A DNA stretch of 64,000 nucleotides from Atrina japonica (lineage: Eukaryota; Mollusca; Bivalvia; Pterioida; Pinnidae), in the NCBI GenBank assembly GCA_030159075.1, contig BROG01000048.1, positions 1,054,001-1,118,000 on the forward strand, given 5' to 3'. Of the stretch, positions 11,118-25,652 are shown one piece after another. The notes under the pieces are model-generated. The model worked only from the letters and a program-made list of their open reading frames with translations. It had not been told where the DNA came from and made no database searches. Every line of letters starts with the position of its first letter. Within the stretch, counting starts at the first letter, position 1. A program made the translations under genes and the position numbers.

Positions 11118-13890
11118 TCAACAACCGCCAACGTAAAGGCAAATCAACATTTCACTTAGTGAAACAGAGTAATCGCAAACAAGACCATTATACCGACCAT
11201 AATATTTGCGGAACGTTGACATTAAACGCGGTTTTCGATATCCCTGTGTCAATAATTTGTCAGTGAGTAGTTTACCTCTGTATATGAAATTTTCATATGT
11301 AGTACACGCCCTGGCATATCGGATCATTTGTGAAATATAAACTCCATATACGGGTGACTGAGGGATATTACTACTTAAATGTGGAAATTTTACGATGGGA
11401 AAGCCGAAATCGTCGCGTTTATCGTATAGCTTAGTTGCTAATTTCCCGTCTGTGTTCATATTAATTAAAATGTCTAAGTATGAAGCGTGTGTGCTTGATT
11501 CTGTTGTATCTTTAATTTCTAGTTCGCTGGGATATATCGCATTGACATATGTATGAAAATTGTCATTATTAATTGACAAAACGTCGTCGATATATCTAAA
11601 TATCAAATTAAAGGACACCGCTAACTTTTTCTTCTTTTGATTCAGCAGTTTCTGAATGAAGTCTGCTTCGTATGAATAAAGGAACAGGTCGGCCAATAAA
11701 GGAGCACAATTGGTTCCCATAGGAATGCCGACAGTTTGTTGAAAGACCACGTCTCCGAACATTTCAAATATATTGTCTATTAGAAATTCCAGCATGTTTT
11801 TTATATCAACTTCAGTATATTTATGTGTAGAATCAGATTGGTGTTTGACGAAATAAGTATCCTGATAGCCAATCACTAGATATTTAAATTTTTTGGGTAC
11901 CACCTTTAGTGAAAAAACAGTTGTCTATGATGCCGAAAAGTCTTTCTTTTAATTTTTTATGTGGAATAGTAGTGTAAAGAGTAGAGAAGTAATAAGTTTT
12001 GATACTGAGAATTCGAGAAAAATTGTGTGCATTCAAATTTTCCAAAAGCTGTTTAGAATTTTTAAGTATCCACATCTGATTTACACCGCTTCTGGAATAA
12101 ACAACTGTACAGTATTGTTGAAGTTTCTCATTAACGGTTGTCAATATCTTGGTAAGGAGTAAAGATAAAGGCTTGGTAGAACACATTTGCTGGATCCTGC
12201 TATGTATCTTTGCTTATATGGGGTTTTATGAAGTTTAGGTATCCAGTATAAATGTGGTAGCTCGAAATCGGTATCCGTTGTAGGTATATGAAATGAGCGT
12301 AATACGGACACGTGATTTTGGAGGATCTCGTCCTTAGAAAGTGAGCTACGTGTGTATGTAGGATTTCCAGAATTCGTATTAAACCCAAGTTCTTCTAATA
12401 AACAATTATAGTAATGTGCCTTACAAATAAAAACTACATTATTTGAGACTTTGTCTGCTGGTACCAGTACATATTGGTCATGTAATCTATCCAGTTCAGT
12501 TACTACTTCTGGATCATTAAATACAGAGGGATAACGTGTTTTCATAGTCCCTTTAAGTTTTCGAATACGAGATTTTATCAACCATCGTATGGCTTTCAGC
12601 CATTCAGACAAAGTGTCTGGTTCTACGTCTTCATGTTTGGCCAATCGTCTGGCATAATCTTCGACAGAATCCATAACACTAAATTGAAATTCTGACGCCA
12701 ATTAAAGGAACGGGCTTCCCGGTATTTAGGGCCCCTTGAATTAGATTTTTGAGGCGTTCATTTTCAACAATAGAACCGTCGCCGGTAATGGCATGCCCGA
12801 TAGGATTGTATTTGAAAGGAGATGAAGCACATGAACATGTGACAGTGTTGTGTAACAGATGATTGATGTCTAGGCACTGCAAAACCTGTTTGTAATTGAA
12901 TAGCTTGGATGCGATGCTAAGTGTATAGCTATATGAAATGCATGGCGTGGTCTTCAGTTTAAAATATGGTGGAATACAGGACTGAACTTTTTTATGATTT
13001 AGAACATTGCCAATGTTTAAAGCGTCTATGCCTTTATTTGTAAATTTAAGTTTAAGGAAAAGACGTTTCCGTTCAGAACAGTCATCGTTTGTAACGCGTG
13101 CAGGCTTAAGCAATCTGTGATAAGCGATGTCCATTATAATGGAGTTCAGTATGTATTCTGGGGTTGAAGAATCCGTGTAGGGGTTCATTCTTGCTTCTTG
13201 AAAAAGTTTATTGAGATTTGTAAAAGGAACAGAATAAAGTTTGCTGCGAATGTGATGAAGACCCAATTTTTTGTTAACGTAAGGTAAAAGAGATGAAAAA
13301 GTGACATCATGTATGTAGGGTCGGTTGTATGAACGATGTCCGTGACTTCGTTTACGTCTTACGTTAGAAAAAAAGTTCCATCACATTAACATCATTACAC
13401 AGTGGGCTTGATAGATTGCCTACACTTTGGATATTATCGTTACATCCATAGGGATATGCAGTGCCAAGCTGTTTAATCCAAAATTCTTCACGTTGTCTAC
13501 GGAAGGGGGTACTCAAGGTGGAATTGTTGGTCCAGTGGTATATTTTTCAATTATACGCACTCTCATAGACAAGATGGAATGGTCAGGAGAGTTGAAATGT
13601 CGATAGAGTATCTGGTTACCCCCATTATTAATCTCGAATCGATGACCAGATACTCTTTTATTTAAGGGCCCCTTAGTTTCGCCAACATAAATCAAACCAC
13701 GCAAGGTACACTCAATTCCGTAAACAACGTTAGATAATTTGCAGTCTAGATGATCCCAGCTTCTGGTGTTGTAATGCTTATTTGTCAGATTGCTGGTGAA
13801 CAGTTGATCAGTTATTAATATATGACATGTTTTACAATTTTTGACAGAACATTTAGAAATCTGAAACACGCCTCATAACAAATATAAAGC
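11118..13890 (-). pseudogene. Naiad polyprotein: N-terminal GIY-YIG endonuclease and reverse transcriptase, frameshifted
   Basis: In coding order there is a Cys cluster CSVKNCKTCH (about 13850). A GIY-YIG nuclease follows, with VVYGIEC, LIYVGETKGPLNKR and SGHR (about 13740-13620). A long linker (12679-13266) contains NKGIDALNIGN and CSCASSPFKYNPIGH. The RT region has VLVPADKVSNNVVFICKAHY and WIPKLHK (12141-12701), YSRSGVNQMWILKNS and FSTLYTTIPH (11884-12186), then VGIPMGTNCAPLLADLFLY and the catalytic FRYIDDVL (11118-11903). The C-terminus is KLLTDKLLTQGY followed by KYYGRYNGLV. Frame breaks fall near 13545 (one A missing), 13370 (T run), 12690, 12165 (two extra bases) and 11890 (one extra base). 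Catalytic motifs survive, so the copy is probably young. The family priming mechanism is target-primed reverse transcription. Confidence 0.8.
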
Positions 13891-13965
13891 TCACCAAAGT
13901 ATTAAAGGAAACAGTTTGTATTAAAGTATTAAAGAAACTTAAGACAACATACAAATCTGGTTAAA

Positions 13966-13968
<3 letters not shown>

Positions 13969-13997
<29 letters not shown>
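13969..13997 (+). repeat. (CA)n microsatellite
   Basis: About 14 CA units between the Naiad body's 5' side and the upstream 3'-end fragment. Confidence 0.9.
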
Positions 13998-13999
<2 letters not shown>

Positions 14000-14139
14000 T
14001 GTAATGGAGGATTAAACATCCCCTTTCTACCAGTCACTCATGCCTTCAGTCCACATTTAAATTCAAATGAAATGATTGAAGAAGGAATACTCGTCATGAT
14101 TAGACGATTCAACAACTATCATCGATTAGATCCAAGTTG

Positions 14140-14425
14140 ACGAATTGTACAGCATTGATTGTGCTATGCCTTTCTAATGTTTGTTTTGTTTGGTCTTGAT
14201 ACAAACCACATTTAAGAAGAACATTAGACCAATTGTGACGCGGATTCGTTTCCCACGTATTTAATTTGGACTTGACTGTGGACTCACAGCTGATGTGACC
14301 GGTCGACAGATGTTTACTCCCCCCCCCCATGACACCTGATCCCACCTCTTGGTTTCCAGAGGTTCGTGTTTGTCCATTTTTGCCGGATTTGTATCTTTGT
14401 CCTGGACATCCTAAAGAATTTTACT
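14140..14425 (+). mobile_element. Naiad 3'-end fragment, plus orientation
   Basis: It shares GACTTGACTGTGGACTCAC, GACCGGTCGACAG, CTGATCCCACCTCTTGGTTT and TTTGTCCATTTTTGCCGGAT with the 3' untranslated end of the minus-strand Naiad, but in the opposite direction. It lies tail-out beside the minus fragment at 14007-14110, making an inverted junction. No coding capacity. Confidence 0.75.
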
Positions 14426-15014
14426 TTTGTATTTGAGATGTTTTATACCTATTACAACAATAGTATGTGAAATCATCTGATATACTATCTACATATTACT
14501 TAGAGAGTGGTCATGATTCACCGGGGCTGGTTTTTAGTTATGAACGTAATATTGACAGGTAAAATTAAAAATAATATTCAGCGTTTAAACAAGAAAATGA
14601 TATGAAATTCTAAAACCTATAAAAGAATCTGAAATTTCTTCCTGTGACTTTTTTTAAACACTTTAGCAAGTTTGAAAACACATTTTTTATTTGAAAGACA
14701 CCGGAAATTTTTAGTATTATTTTCATCTCATTCCAGATCAATTGATGACTAATACACACGTCGAATATGATAACTTCAGCTTTCTAATTGTCAACTTCCT
14801 CTTCATCTATTATGTTTTTTTCCGGTGGGGCGACTTTGTATTGTGGAGACTTGAGATGCATAGTCCTCAAACCGAAGAAGAGATTACTACACCACTCCAG
14901 ACAATACTACAGGAGAACAGACCATAAAAGAAAGGAAAACATATGATGCCTTAGATGTATGCTTACAACATTTCACACCGTGATAATGTTTGTAATCAAG
15001 AAAAACACAATCTA
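14426..15014. other. no recognisable feature
   Basis: AT-rich sequence. The open frame at 14742-14927 has no recognisable family. Confidence 0.4.
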
Positions 15015-15605
15015 GTACAGGGCAAATAAAGATACAACAGAATCAAGCACAAACTGCCTCCATTTACTTAATATAGACACAGACGGGAAATTAGCAACTA
15101 AGTAATACGACAAACGGCTTTCCCATCGTAAATTTTCAACATTTAAGTAGTAATATCCCTCAGCCACCCGCATATGGAGTTTATATTTCACAAATGATCG
15201 ATATGCCAGGGCGTGTACAACATATGAATATTTCATATACAGAGGTAAACTACTCACTGACAAATTATTGACACAGGGATATCGAAATCTGCATTTAATG
15301 TCAACGTTCTGCAAATTTTATAGTCGGTATAATGGTCTTGTTTGCGATTACTCTGTTTCGCTAGGTGGAATGTTGAGTTGCCTTTTCGTTGGCGGTTGTT
15401 GAGACTTCTATACCAATTGTGATGAGGATTCACTCCTCACGTGTTTCATTGGACTTGACTGTGGACTCACCGCGGGTTTGACCGGTCGACAAGGGATGCT
15501 TACTCCTCCATGGCACCTGATCCCACCTCTTGGTTTCTAGAGGTCCGTGTTTGTCCATTTTTACCGGATTTGTATCTATATCCTGGTCATTCTATTTACT
15601 TTGGT
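15015..15605 (+). mobile_element. Naiad fragment: RT C-terminal region and 3' end, plus orientation
   Basis: The coding-strand sequence from about 15028 (GATACAACAGAATCAAGCAC) through GACGGGAAATTAGCAACTAA and CATATACAGAGGTAAACTAC matches the last third of the Naiad RT. The shared 3' end follows (GTTGGCGGTTGTTGAGAC, GACCGGTCGACAAGGGATG, TTTTTACCGGATTTGTATC), terminating near 15605. Several indels break the frame. The 100-aa minus-strand open frame here is antisense to this fragment and is not a gene. Confidence 0.78.
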
Positions 15606-15779
15606 TTCTGAGAATTTAAAACTAAAAGTGAAATATTTGAAACCACAAACATGTCATCCAAGATATCTAGGGCAAATTTAAAACAGGGTAAATATGTTTT
15701 CTGTCTTGAAAGGGCGAAAACAAGCTGGGGCGATATTTTCAGGTATTTAGTAATCAAAATCCATTCTTCTACATAGGAT

Positions 15780-16137
15780 CCGAAAACATAAACTTATATA
15801 GGAGTGGAAAACATAAATCTATATAGGAGTGATAAATCTATATAAGAGTGGAAAAATAAACCCATATAGAAGTGTTAAATCTATAGAGGAGTGAAAACAA
15901 TCTATATAGGAGTGGAAAACATAAATCTACATAGGAGTGATAAATCTATTTAGGAATGAAAAACATAAATCTATACAGAAGTGACAGTTCTATATAGGAA
16001 TGGAAAACATAATTCTATATAGGAATAAAAAACAAATTTACATAGAAGTGATAAATCTATATAGGAGTGGCAAACATAAATATCTATGCGAGTGATAAAT
16101 CTATATAGAAGGGAAGAAACATAAATTTCTATAGGAG
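15780..16137 (+). repeat. degenerate minisatellite, core AAATCTATATAGGAGTG
   Basis: About 12-15 imperfect units built from AAATCTATATAGGAGTG followed by GAAAACAT or AT spacers. They alternate between shorter (about 20 bp) and longer (about 28-30 bp) units. It runs straight into the TA microsatellite. Confidence 0.85.
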
Positions 16138-16138
16138 T

Positions 16139-16226
<88 letters not shown>
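16138..16226. repeat. (TA)n microsatellite
   Basis: About 44 uninterrupted TA units, self-complementary over the full length. Confidence 0.97.
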
Positions 16227-16228
<2 letters not shown>

Positions 16229-16559
16229 TCTCTATACATAGTGTGAAATAAAACATTTGAACTTCAATAAAGTTGTTTGTCATTTGCATTTGATTCGTTA
16301 AGCCCTTGTCACACCTAGGCATGTTGCCCAGCGTATGCGCAGCGCACGACAAAAATTGACAAAAAATTGACAAACTTCAGATTTTTAAGGTTTTGGATTC
16401 GAAAACTTGCGATCCTCGTGTGTTCTGCGAATGCTAAACGATTACTGAACGTTAGTCAACGAATAGGGGACGTACTGGCAACGTATACAGAGGGTATAAT
16501 TCCCCTGGTTTGAAACCAAGAAAAGTTTTACAGGTGTACATCGTACATCTAACATCAAA

Positions 16560-18180
16560 ATGCCTCGTGGGTGCGGACGTAGAAAAGGCCGTGAGCGCGG
16601 AAGCTCCTTTAACCTTTTCGAAGACAATTGGGAAAGCCAAGACACTGTCCCCTCCACCGCTTCACTAGTCTTCCGCATTTGGAACAGATTCCCAAGAAAA
16701 GCACAAGAATGATAACCAAAGCACCCCATCTATGTCGTATGCTGAGTCTGATGTAGCTGTAGCCGGTCCCTCTACCGAGAATAAGAATACAAGAAAGTAA
16801 AGTGAAGACTGCAAAATCCCTGACTCAGCTATTCAGGATGCGTTGGCAGAATGGTTCCGGGTGAATGAGTTTCTTTGGAATAGAAAGCTAAATTATTACA
16901 GAAACATGTCTAAAAAGAGCATATGTTTCCATCAGAAGCTGCTGAACTTGGTTACACTGGTATATGTTGAATTTCTGTTTCATTTGATTAATAAAATATT
17001 TAAATCAAATAATAATTTTCGAAATCAATTTCAATACACTGGAGTAAGATTTCGGAAAATAATTTTAATTTAGTGCTCAAAACCAAAATATTTTGTTATC
17101 GTGAACTATAGTTATAAGACCAAAAACAATGTCAGAGCCATACTTTTACAAAACAAATCAAGTAATAAATACAGCTTTGCATGCATTAGATAAATTTAGG
17201 ATAATCCTTGCCATTTTTATAAACATTACAATCACTTCTTGTCATTTCTTTCACACTTTTATTTGTTGTTTTTCAGTCAAACGCATTAAGATATGGTTTT
17301 AGTCACTGAGGGACACATTTAGACAAAAGGAAGTCCGGGGATGGACAACCAAACTACACTAAGAGGGATTAGTGGATACTCACTACCTTTCGTTTATGCC
17401 AGGAACAGATCACTCACCGATCTCGGCCTATCAAAAGTGTAAGTATTTATTTGTGATTTTTAAAAAAAAATTCACAGCAAATTTAATGTTTTCAGACTTT
17501 TAGATTTTAATTTTTTTATACAATGATATTTAGCAACTGTGAATTTGCCCTTATAGCTCATAGGTGTGAAGGAATAACGTCTTATCGAATAAGCCATGTG
17601 CCAAAAATGTTAAGAGATATGCGCTGCAATTAAAGAGCTGTAACTGTAAATACAATGTATTGATACGTCTTAAAGATTAGAAGATTCAAAAGGGACTTTT
17701 CAATGATGAGTTGTGTGCATGTAATCTAGAAAAATTATATTTGCACAACATATGACACTGTCTTAAGTTTCTTGTTATCAATACAGGTCTGGGTTATCAA
17801 TGCTGAAAATGCTGTTGACTTGAACACTGTGGAGAAGTATGTCGCGGAGCAAGGAGTAGAGGTGGACGATGACGGCAATATAATCCCCGGCATTCCGAGA
17901 AGAGGCAAGCGCAAAGTCAAGTGGGGAGGTTGAGTCTGATGATATGGATGCCCTCCAGAAGAAAGCCAAGGAATCTTAAAACCTGGTATTAAAACTGTAG
18001 GCTTAACTTCCTCATTTCGAGCCTGTGAACGAATGGACAGCATATGCCAATTACTTCAAGACTATCATGATGAATCTTTCTGATCATGACTTTATAGAAA
18101 AACCAGGACCAGCATCGTCATCTTCCATGATAAGCAGTGTGTCTCAAGTTTTCAGGCTGTCTCCGGTAGTGATATACGGC
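16560..18180 (+). pseudogene. PIF/Harbinger-associated MADF-domain protein, decayed
   Basis: A start at 16560 gives MPRGCGRRKGRERGSS. At 16834-16968 the frame IQDALAEWFRVNEFLWNRKL followed by NYYRNMSKK matches the opening helix of MADF (Myb/SANT-like) DNA-binding domains. The family's WFxSLRDTF motif is recognisable after a putative intron at 17276-17330, preceded by an in-frame stop. A C-terminal acidic stretch (TVEKYVAEQGVEVDDDGN) lies at 17820-17880, and a fragment EWTAYANYFKTIMMNLSD at 18028-18085. In PIF/Harbinger elements such proteins bind the termini and carry the transposase into the nucleus. The transposase remnant lies convergently at 20600-21660, so the two are probably halves of one element. 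Multiple stops and shifts mark it as dead. Confidence 0.6.
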
Positions 18181-19552
18181 GAGTAATTGGTAATTTCAGG
18201 CCATAAAACAATTTTTTTCTCAACTTCAAGATTTTACTCAAATCCTGAGAATTTTCACCACCTGGGTAAAGTTGTGGACCATAAAGAAATTCTTAGACAG
18301 AGAAGTGATAAAATACTTAAGTACGATGTGTAGTGGTGTAACAGCAAAAGTGACTGCCCCCCTCCTATGTTCGCTTTGGGATAAATAAACGCAAATGCCA
18401 TTGTCATTGTCACCCTAGAGTATTTCGGGGCATGTTTAATCCTTTGCTTTTCGAAAACAACGTGTTATTTGAGCCAAATAGGTTTAGGAGACCAAGACTT
18501 CTTTCTCTGTAAGCTTGTTTTGGCCATACGACGTTTGTTTACATTAACAATGAACAATAGGGACGGTGTAAATTTAGTCTGGTACATGTACCTCATTGCA
18601 TGTTCTGAGTCATTTATCTTATCTAATGTACTTATACTAATTTACTTATATATCGAATAGCGTTTATTATATATATTATACATATCATATGTATAAGTTA
18701 CTGAAAACGGTCATGTATTGCCATTTTACAAGACGTTTATAATGTTTTTAAAAAGGTATATATCTATTCCCCTTTTATGCCACAAAATGTGCTGCCTATT
18801 TGATTTTTTACGTTTTTTATACTTCTTGGTTGGTTATTAAATAATTAATCATAGATTATGGTAAGAATAATGTTCAAACATCGAAGTTAAGTGAGTTGGG
18901 ACATAAATTAGGACATGTCCTTAACGAGATTTGCACTGCCACTTGACAATCTTTCCTCAGTTGAGAAAATTCTAAAGTCGTTTTATGGTCCGCGAGTTTT
19001 CACTATTTACTCAGATGAGTAAATTCTTAACTTTTGAGAATAAGATTAATCTCAGAATTTTCCTTGTTTATAGTCTCGTGTCCTGATGTTTTTCATAATC
19101 ATCTGTATGATTGCAGTATTTCAATTAAAATAATGCGCGAATCATGTGAATGTTTGTAGTTGTTGTTTGTCACTCAAAGCTCCTCTCATGGTCATTAAAA
19201 ACATTCATTACTTCTTCAGTTTTACACTTGACATACTAGTACAATCGGCGCATTTGTCGGCGTTGAATGGGGAAATCGTGGATTACTAATAACAGCGCCA
19301 ATGGTTTATTCCGGTTTCCATGTGGCGCCGTTTTAAATTTTAATACCAGTTAGTGATATCACTCTTTCGAATAGGTGATATCACTTATTCAATAATCCAA
19401 CTGGTGCTATTCGTACATGATCTTAATGTGGTAATCGGACATTGACGTTTAAATCCAATTGAAAACAAAAACATTACTTTAAAACGAACAATTTCAATAT
19501 TCTTTATTGTATAATAAAAAAATGGCATCATAAAATTAGAATGTTCATATTT
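18181..19552. other. inter-gene part of the Harbinger remnant; short palindromes only
   Basis: No coding region recognised. At 19345-19410 there are two GTGATATCAC palindromes about 30 bp apart, enclosed by ACCAGTT and AACTGGT, so the 65-bp patch is itself inverted-repeat-like. The patch abuts the satellite below after about 140 bp. Confidence 0.45.
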
Positions 19553-20540
19553 GTACTATGGTACATGTAAATATACATGTATCAGATCTTATCATCTTTT
19601 GTACTATGGTACATGTTTATTTACATGTACCAGATCTTATCATCTTTTGTACTATGGTACATGTAAATATACATGTATCAGATCTTATCATCTTTTGTAC
19701 TATGGTACATGTTTATTTACATGTACCAGATCTTATCATCTTTTGTACTATGGTACATATATATTTACATGTACCAGATCTTATCATCTTTTGTACTATG
19801 GTACATGTAAATATACATGTACCAGATCTTATCATCTTTTGTACTATGGTACATGTAAATATACATGTACCAGATCTTATCATCTTTTGTACTATGGTAC
19901 ATGTAAATATACATGTACCAGATCTTATCATCTTTTGTACTATGGTACATGTTTATTCACATGTACCAGATCTTATCATCTTTTGTACTATGGTACATGT
20001 AAATATACATGTACCAGATCTTATCATCTTTTGTACTATGGTACATGTTTATTTACATGTACCAGATCTTATCATCTTTTGTACTATGGTATAGGTAAAT
20101 ATACATGTACCAGATCTGATCATCTTTTGTACTATGGTACATGTTTATTTACATGTACCAGATCTTATCATCTTTTGTACTATGGTATATGTAAATATAC
20201 ATGTACCAGATCTTATCATCTTTTGTACTATGGTACATGTAAATATACATGTACCAGATCTTATCATCTTTTGTACTATGGTACATGTTTATTTACATGT
20301 ACCAGATCTTATCAGCTTTTGTACTATGGTATAGGTAAATATACATGTACCAGATCTGATCATCTTTTGTACTATGGTACATGTTTATTTACATGTACCA
20401 GATCTTATCATCTTTTGTACTATGGTATATGTAAATATACATGTACCAGATCTTATCATCTTTTGTACTATGGTACATGTAAATATACATGTACCAGATC
20501 TTATCATCTTTTGTACTATGGTACATGTAAATATACATAT
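19553..20540. repeat. 48-bp satellite array with a hairpin in every unit and a 240-bp higher-order repeat
   Basis: Just over twenty direct units of exactly 48 bp, each with GTACTATG, a hairpin and CAGATCTTATCATCTTTT. The common hairpin is GGTACATGTA / AATA / TACATGTACC; a second form is GGTACATGT / TTATTT / ACATGTACC. Positions 20041-20280 and 20281-20520 are near-identical 5-unit blocks differing at one base in my reading (ATCATC versus ATCAGC near 20315), a recent higher-order duplication. Because 48 is a multiple of 3, all frames stay open on both strands. The 482-aa frame (19551-20999), with its YYGTCKYTCTRSYHLL periodicity, is an artefact, not a protein gene. Confidence 0.95.
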
Positions 20541-20599
20541 AATAAATTTCGCTGTTTCTTTCCCACTCGCTTTTCAATGTTAAGTCCACTGACGTTCAC

Positions 20600-21660
20600 C
20601 GGTCATGTCGCCATGTTTCTGGAATTACGTTGTAAACTGCATCACCCTGACTGTATAGTAGGGTACCGTATTCATGTTAGGTTCTGGAGGCAAATGCAAG
20701 TAGTGACAATTAGTCTGACGGTGGACCTGAGATATAGTGGTCAACAGAACATGAATCAGTTTGCAAATATTCCAAAAGCGTTTTCGACTACGCATCCTGA
20801 ACAGTCTGTAGTTAAATATCTTATTATCACGAGATTTCCCTCTCTCGGAGTATGGTTTCATCATAGTGGGTCGGAGAGCAAACGCGACATTCCCGATGAG
20901 GAAATACGGAACGTTGTGTGTGTCGTTGAGGAGTGGTTCTATATTTGGGAACCCTATACTGCCGTCCTCAAACACGCCTTCATCTTGGAAGCGTTGTAAA
21001 TCTGGGCATCCGAGGCCTTTCCCTTGCCTGAAATGATATAACATAGGGAAATTGAATCATATATCAGAAACAGAAAAATTGTAACTATAAAATAATACAC
21101 TTATGAAATAGAGATGCAATTTATTGAAGTAAGACTAACCACTAACGTCTGCCCAAAGAAGCTTATAATCGCCATCAATCAAGGCTAACAGGACGATGGA
21201 ATAATAACCCTTATAGTTGTAGTACGGACTTCTATAGACGATGTGTTTTCCATCGAGAACACCGCAGGTGTGAGGGAAATTCCAACGACGGCAAAACTCT
21301 CGTTCAACCTTACGCCAATCATCGGGTGTGGTGGGGCAGGTCATTACTTCGTCCATATAATCATCAACGATTGCTTGGCATACTTCTCTCAAGACGATAG
21401 ATAATGTGTTGTGCGGGACCTCCAGCTGAATGTCGGCTTAGCTGGATCCTGGTGCCAAATGATGGAAAGTGATGGATAGTTTCAATTTAGGATCTTGGGG
21501 TTCTCTGTATCAGGTGTACTCTATGTCGCACATATTCATAAACCTCATCAAACATATCGGGATCCATCCGCATGAAAATCTTGAAAGTCTGTGGGTCCTC
21601 TCTCCTCAGTTCCACCCACAGCTGATCGTAGATTCCGTACTGTCGACGCTCAGGATCCAT
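20600..21660 (-). pseudogene. PIF/Harbinger DDE transposase (DDE_Tnp_4-like), decayed
   Basis: The start at 21660 gives MDPERRQYGIYDQLWVELRR, the usual N-terminus of invertebrate Harbinger transposases, followed by FMRMDPDMFDEVYEYV. VPHNTLSIVLREVCQAI follows an in-frame TAA near 21436. First catalytic Asp: CGVLDGKHIVYRSP. Second: ALIDGDYKLLWADVSG. A 112-bp intron is supported (donor GTTAGT at 21139, acceptor TTTCAG ending at 21028), restoring KASDAQIYNASK. A one-base deletion and later shifts follow. FLIGNVAFALRPTMMKPYSE is intact, and the third catalytic Glu (VVENAFGI) is present only in a shifted frame near 20785. The enzyme would cut and rejoin element ends. This copy is inactive. Confidence 0.82.
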
Positions 21661-21985
21661 GCCAGATTCTACGGAAGCGTATTGGGGTCACCTTAATTTT
21701 TTTATTTTTTGTTTTGCCAACTTTAAAGTTGGCTTTTCCAACTTTTTTCATGGAATTTCCAATTTTTATTTTCGTTTTGTCAACTTTAAAGTTGACTCTT
21801 CCAACCTTTTTCTCGGAATATCCAACTTTTTTTTCTCCTTGTGTCAATTTTAAAGTTGGCTTTTCTAACTCTTTATCGACATCATCGTCCATTTCTACTT
21901 TTTGCTCTTCGGCATGCTTCTCTGCAGCGTCCAGATCACCAGCATGCTCAGCATTGATAGCTCTAATCTTTAACGATAGCAAGAA
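21661..21985 (-). other. Lys-rich open frame with repeated CAACTTTAAAGTTG palindrome
   Basis: A 110-aa minus open frame (21650-21982) reads MLSLKIRAINAEHAGDLDAA and then repeats of KVGKANFKVGKTK/KVGRVNFKVDKTK type. The repeats come from a 60-65 bp tandem unit, each with a palindrome CAACTTTAAAGTTG (near 21719 and 21780; imperfect near 21845). It lies immediately upstream of the transposase start and overlaps it by a few bases. It could be a 5' exon of the transposase gene or a chance frame over a minisatellite. No homology recognised. Confidence 0.4.

Positions 21986-25652
<3,667 letters not shown>

Larger units (their letters stand above)
10915..14110 (-). mobile_element. Naiad-type Penelope-like retroelement with upstream partial copy (pLTR-like)
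   Basis: Read on the minus strand, there is first a 3'-end fragment (about 14110-14007), then a CA microsatellite, then the coding body (about 13890-11118), then the 3' untranslated end (11117-10915). The 3' end carries GTCCATTTTTACCGGATTTG and a terminal CTTTGGTATCT. A partial copy's 3' end placed upstream of a full body is the tandem arrangement typical of Penelope-like elements. The order GIY-YIG then RT is the permuted order described for Naiad/Chlamys clades. Extra plus-strand 3'-end fragments follow at 14140 and 15015. Confidence 0.78.

Noticed and set aside
13500..13560. In-frame TGA in the Naiad coding region as a selenocysteine codon
   Set aside because: Some Naiads are reported to use UGA for selenocysteine, but here the TGA appears only because one A is missing a few codons earlier. 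In the neighbouring frame the expected residues continue without a stop.
14742..14927. 61-aa plus-strand open frame
   Set aside because: No homology recognised; short and isolated between Naiad fragments.
19551..20999. 482-aa open frame with 16-residue repeats (YYGTCKYTCTRSYHLL)
   Set aside because: It follows from a 48-bp satellite whose length is a multiple of 3. The opposite strand and other frames are equally open, and the tail runs antisense through a transposase pseudogene.
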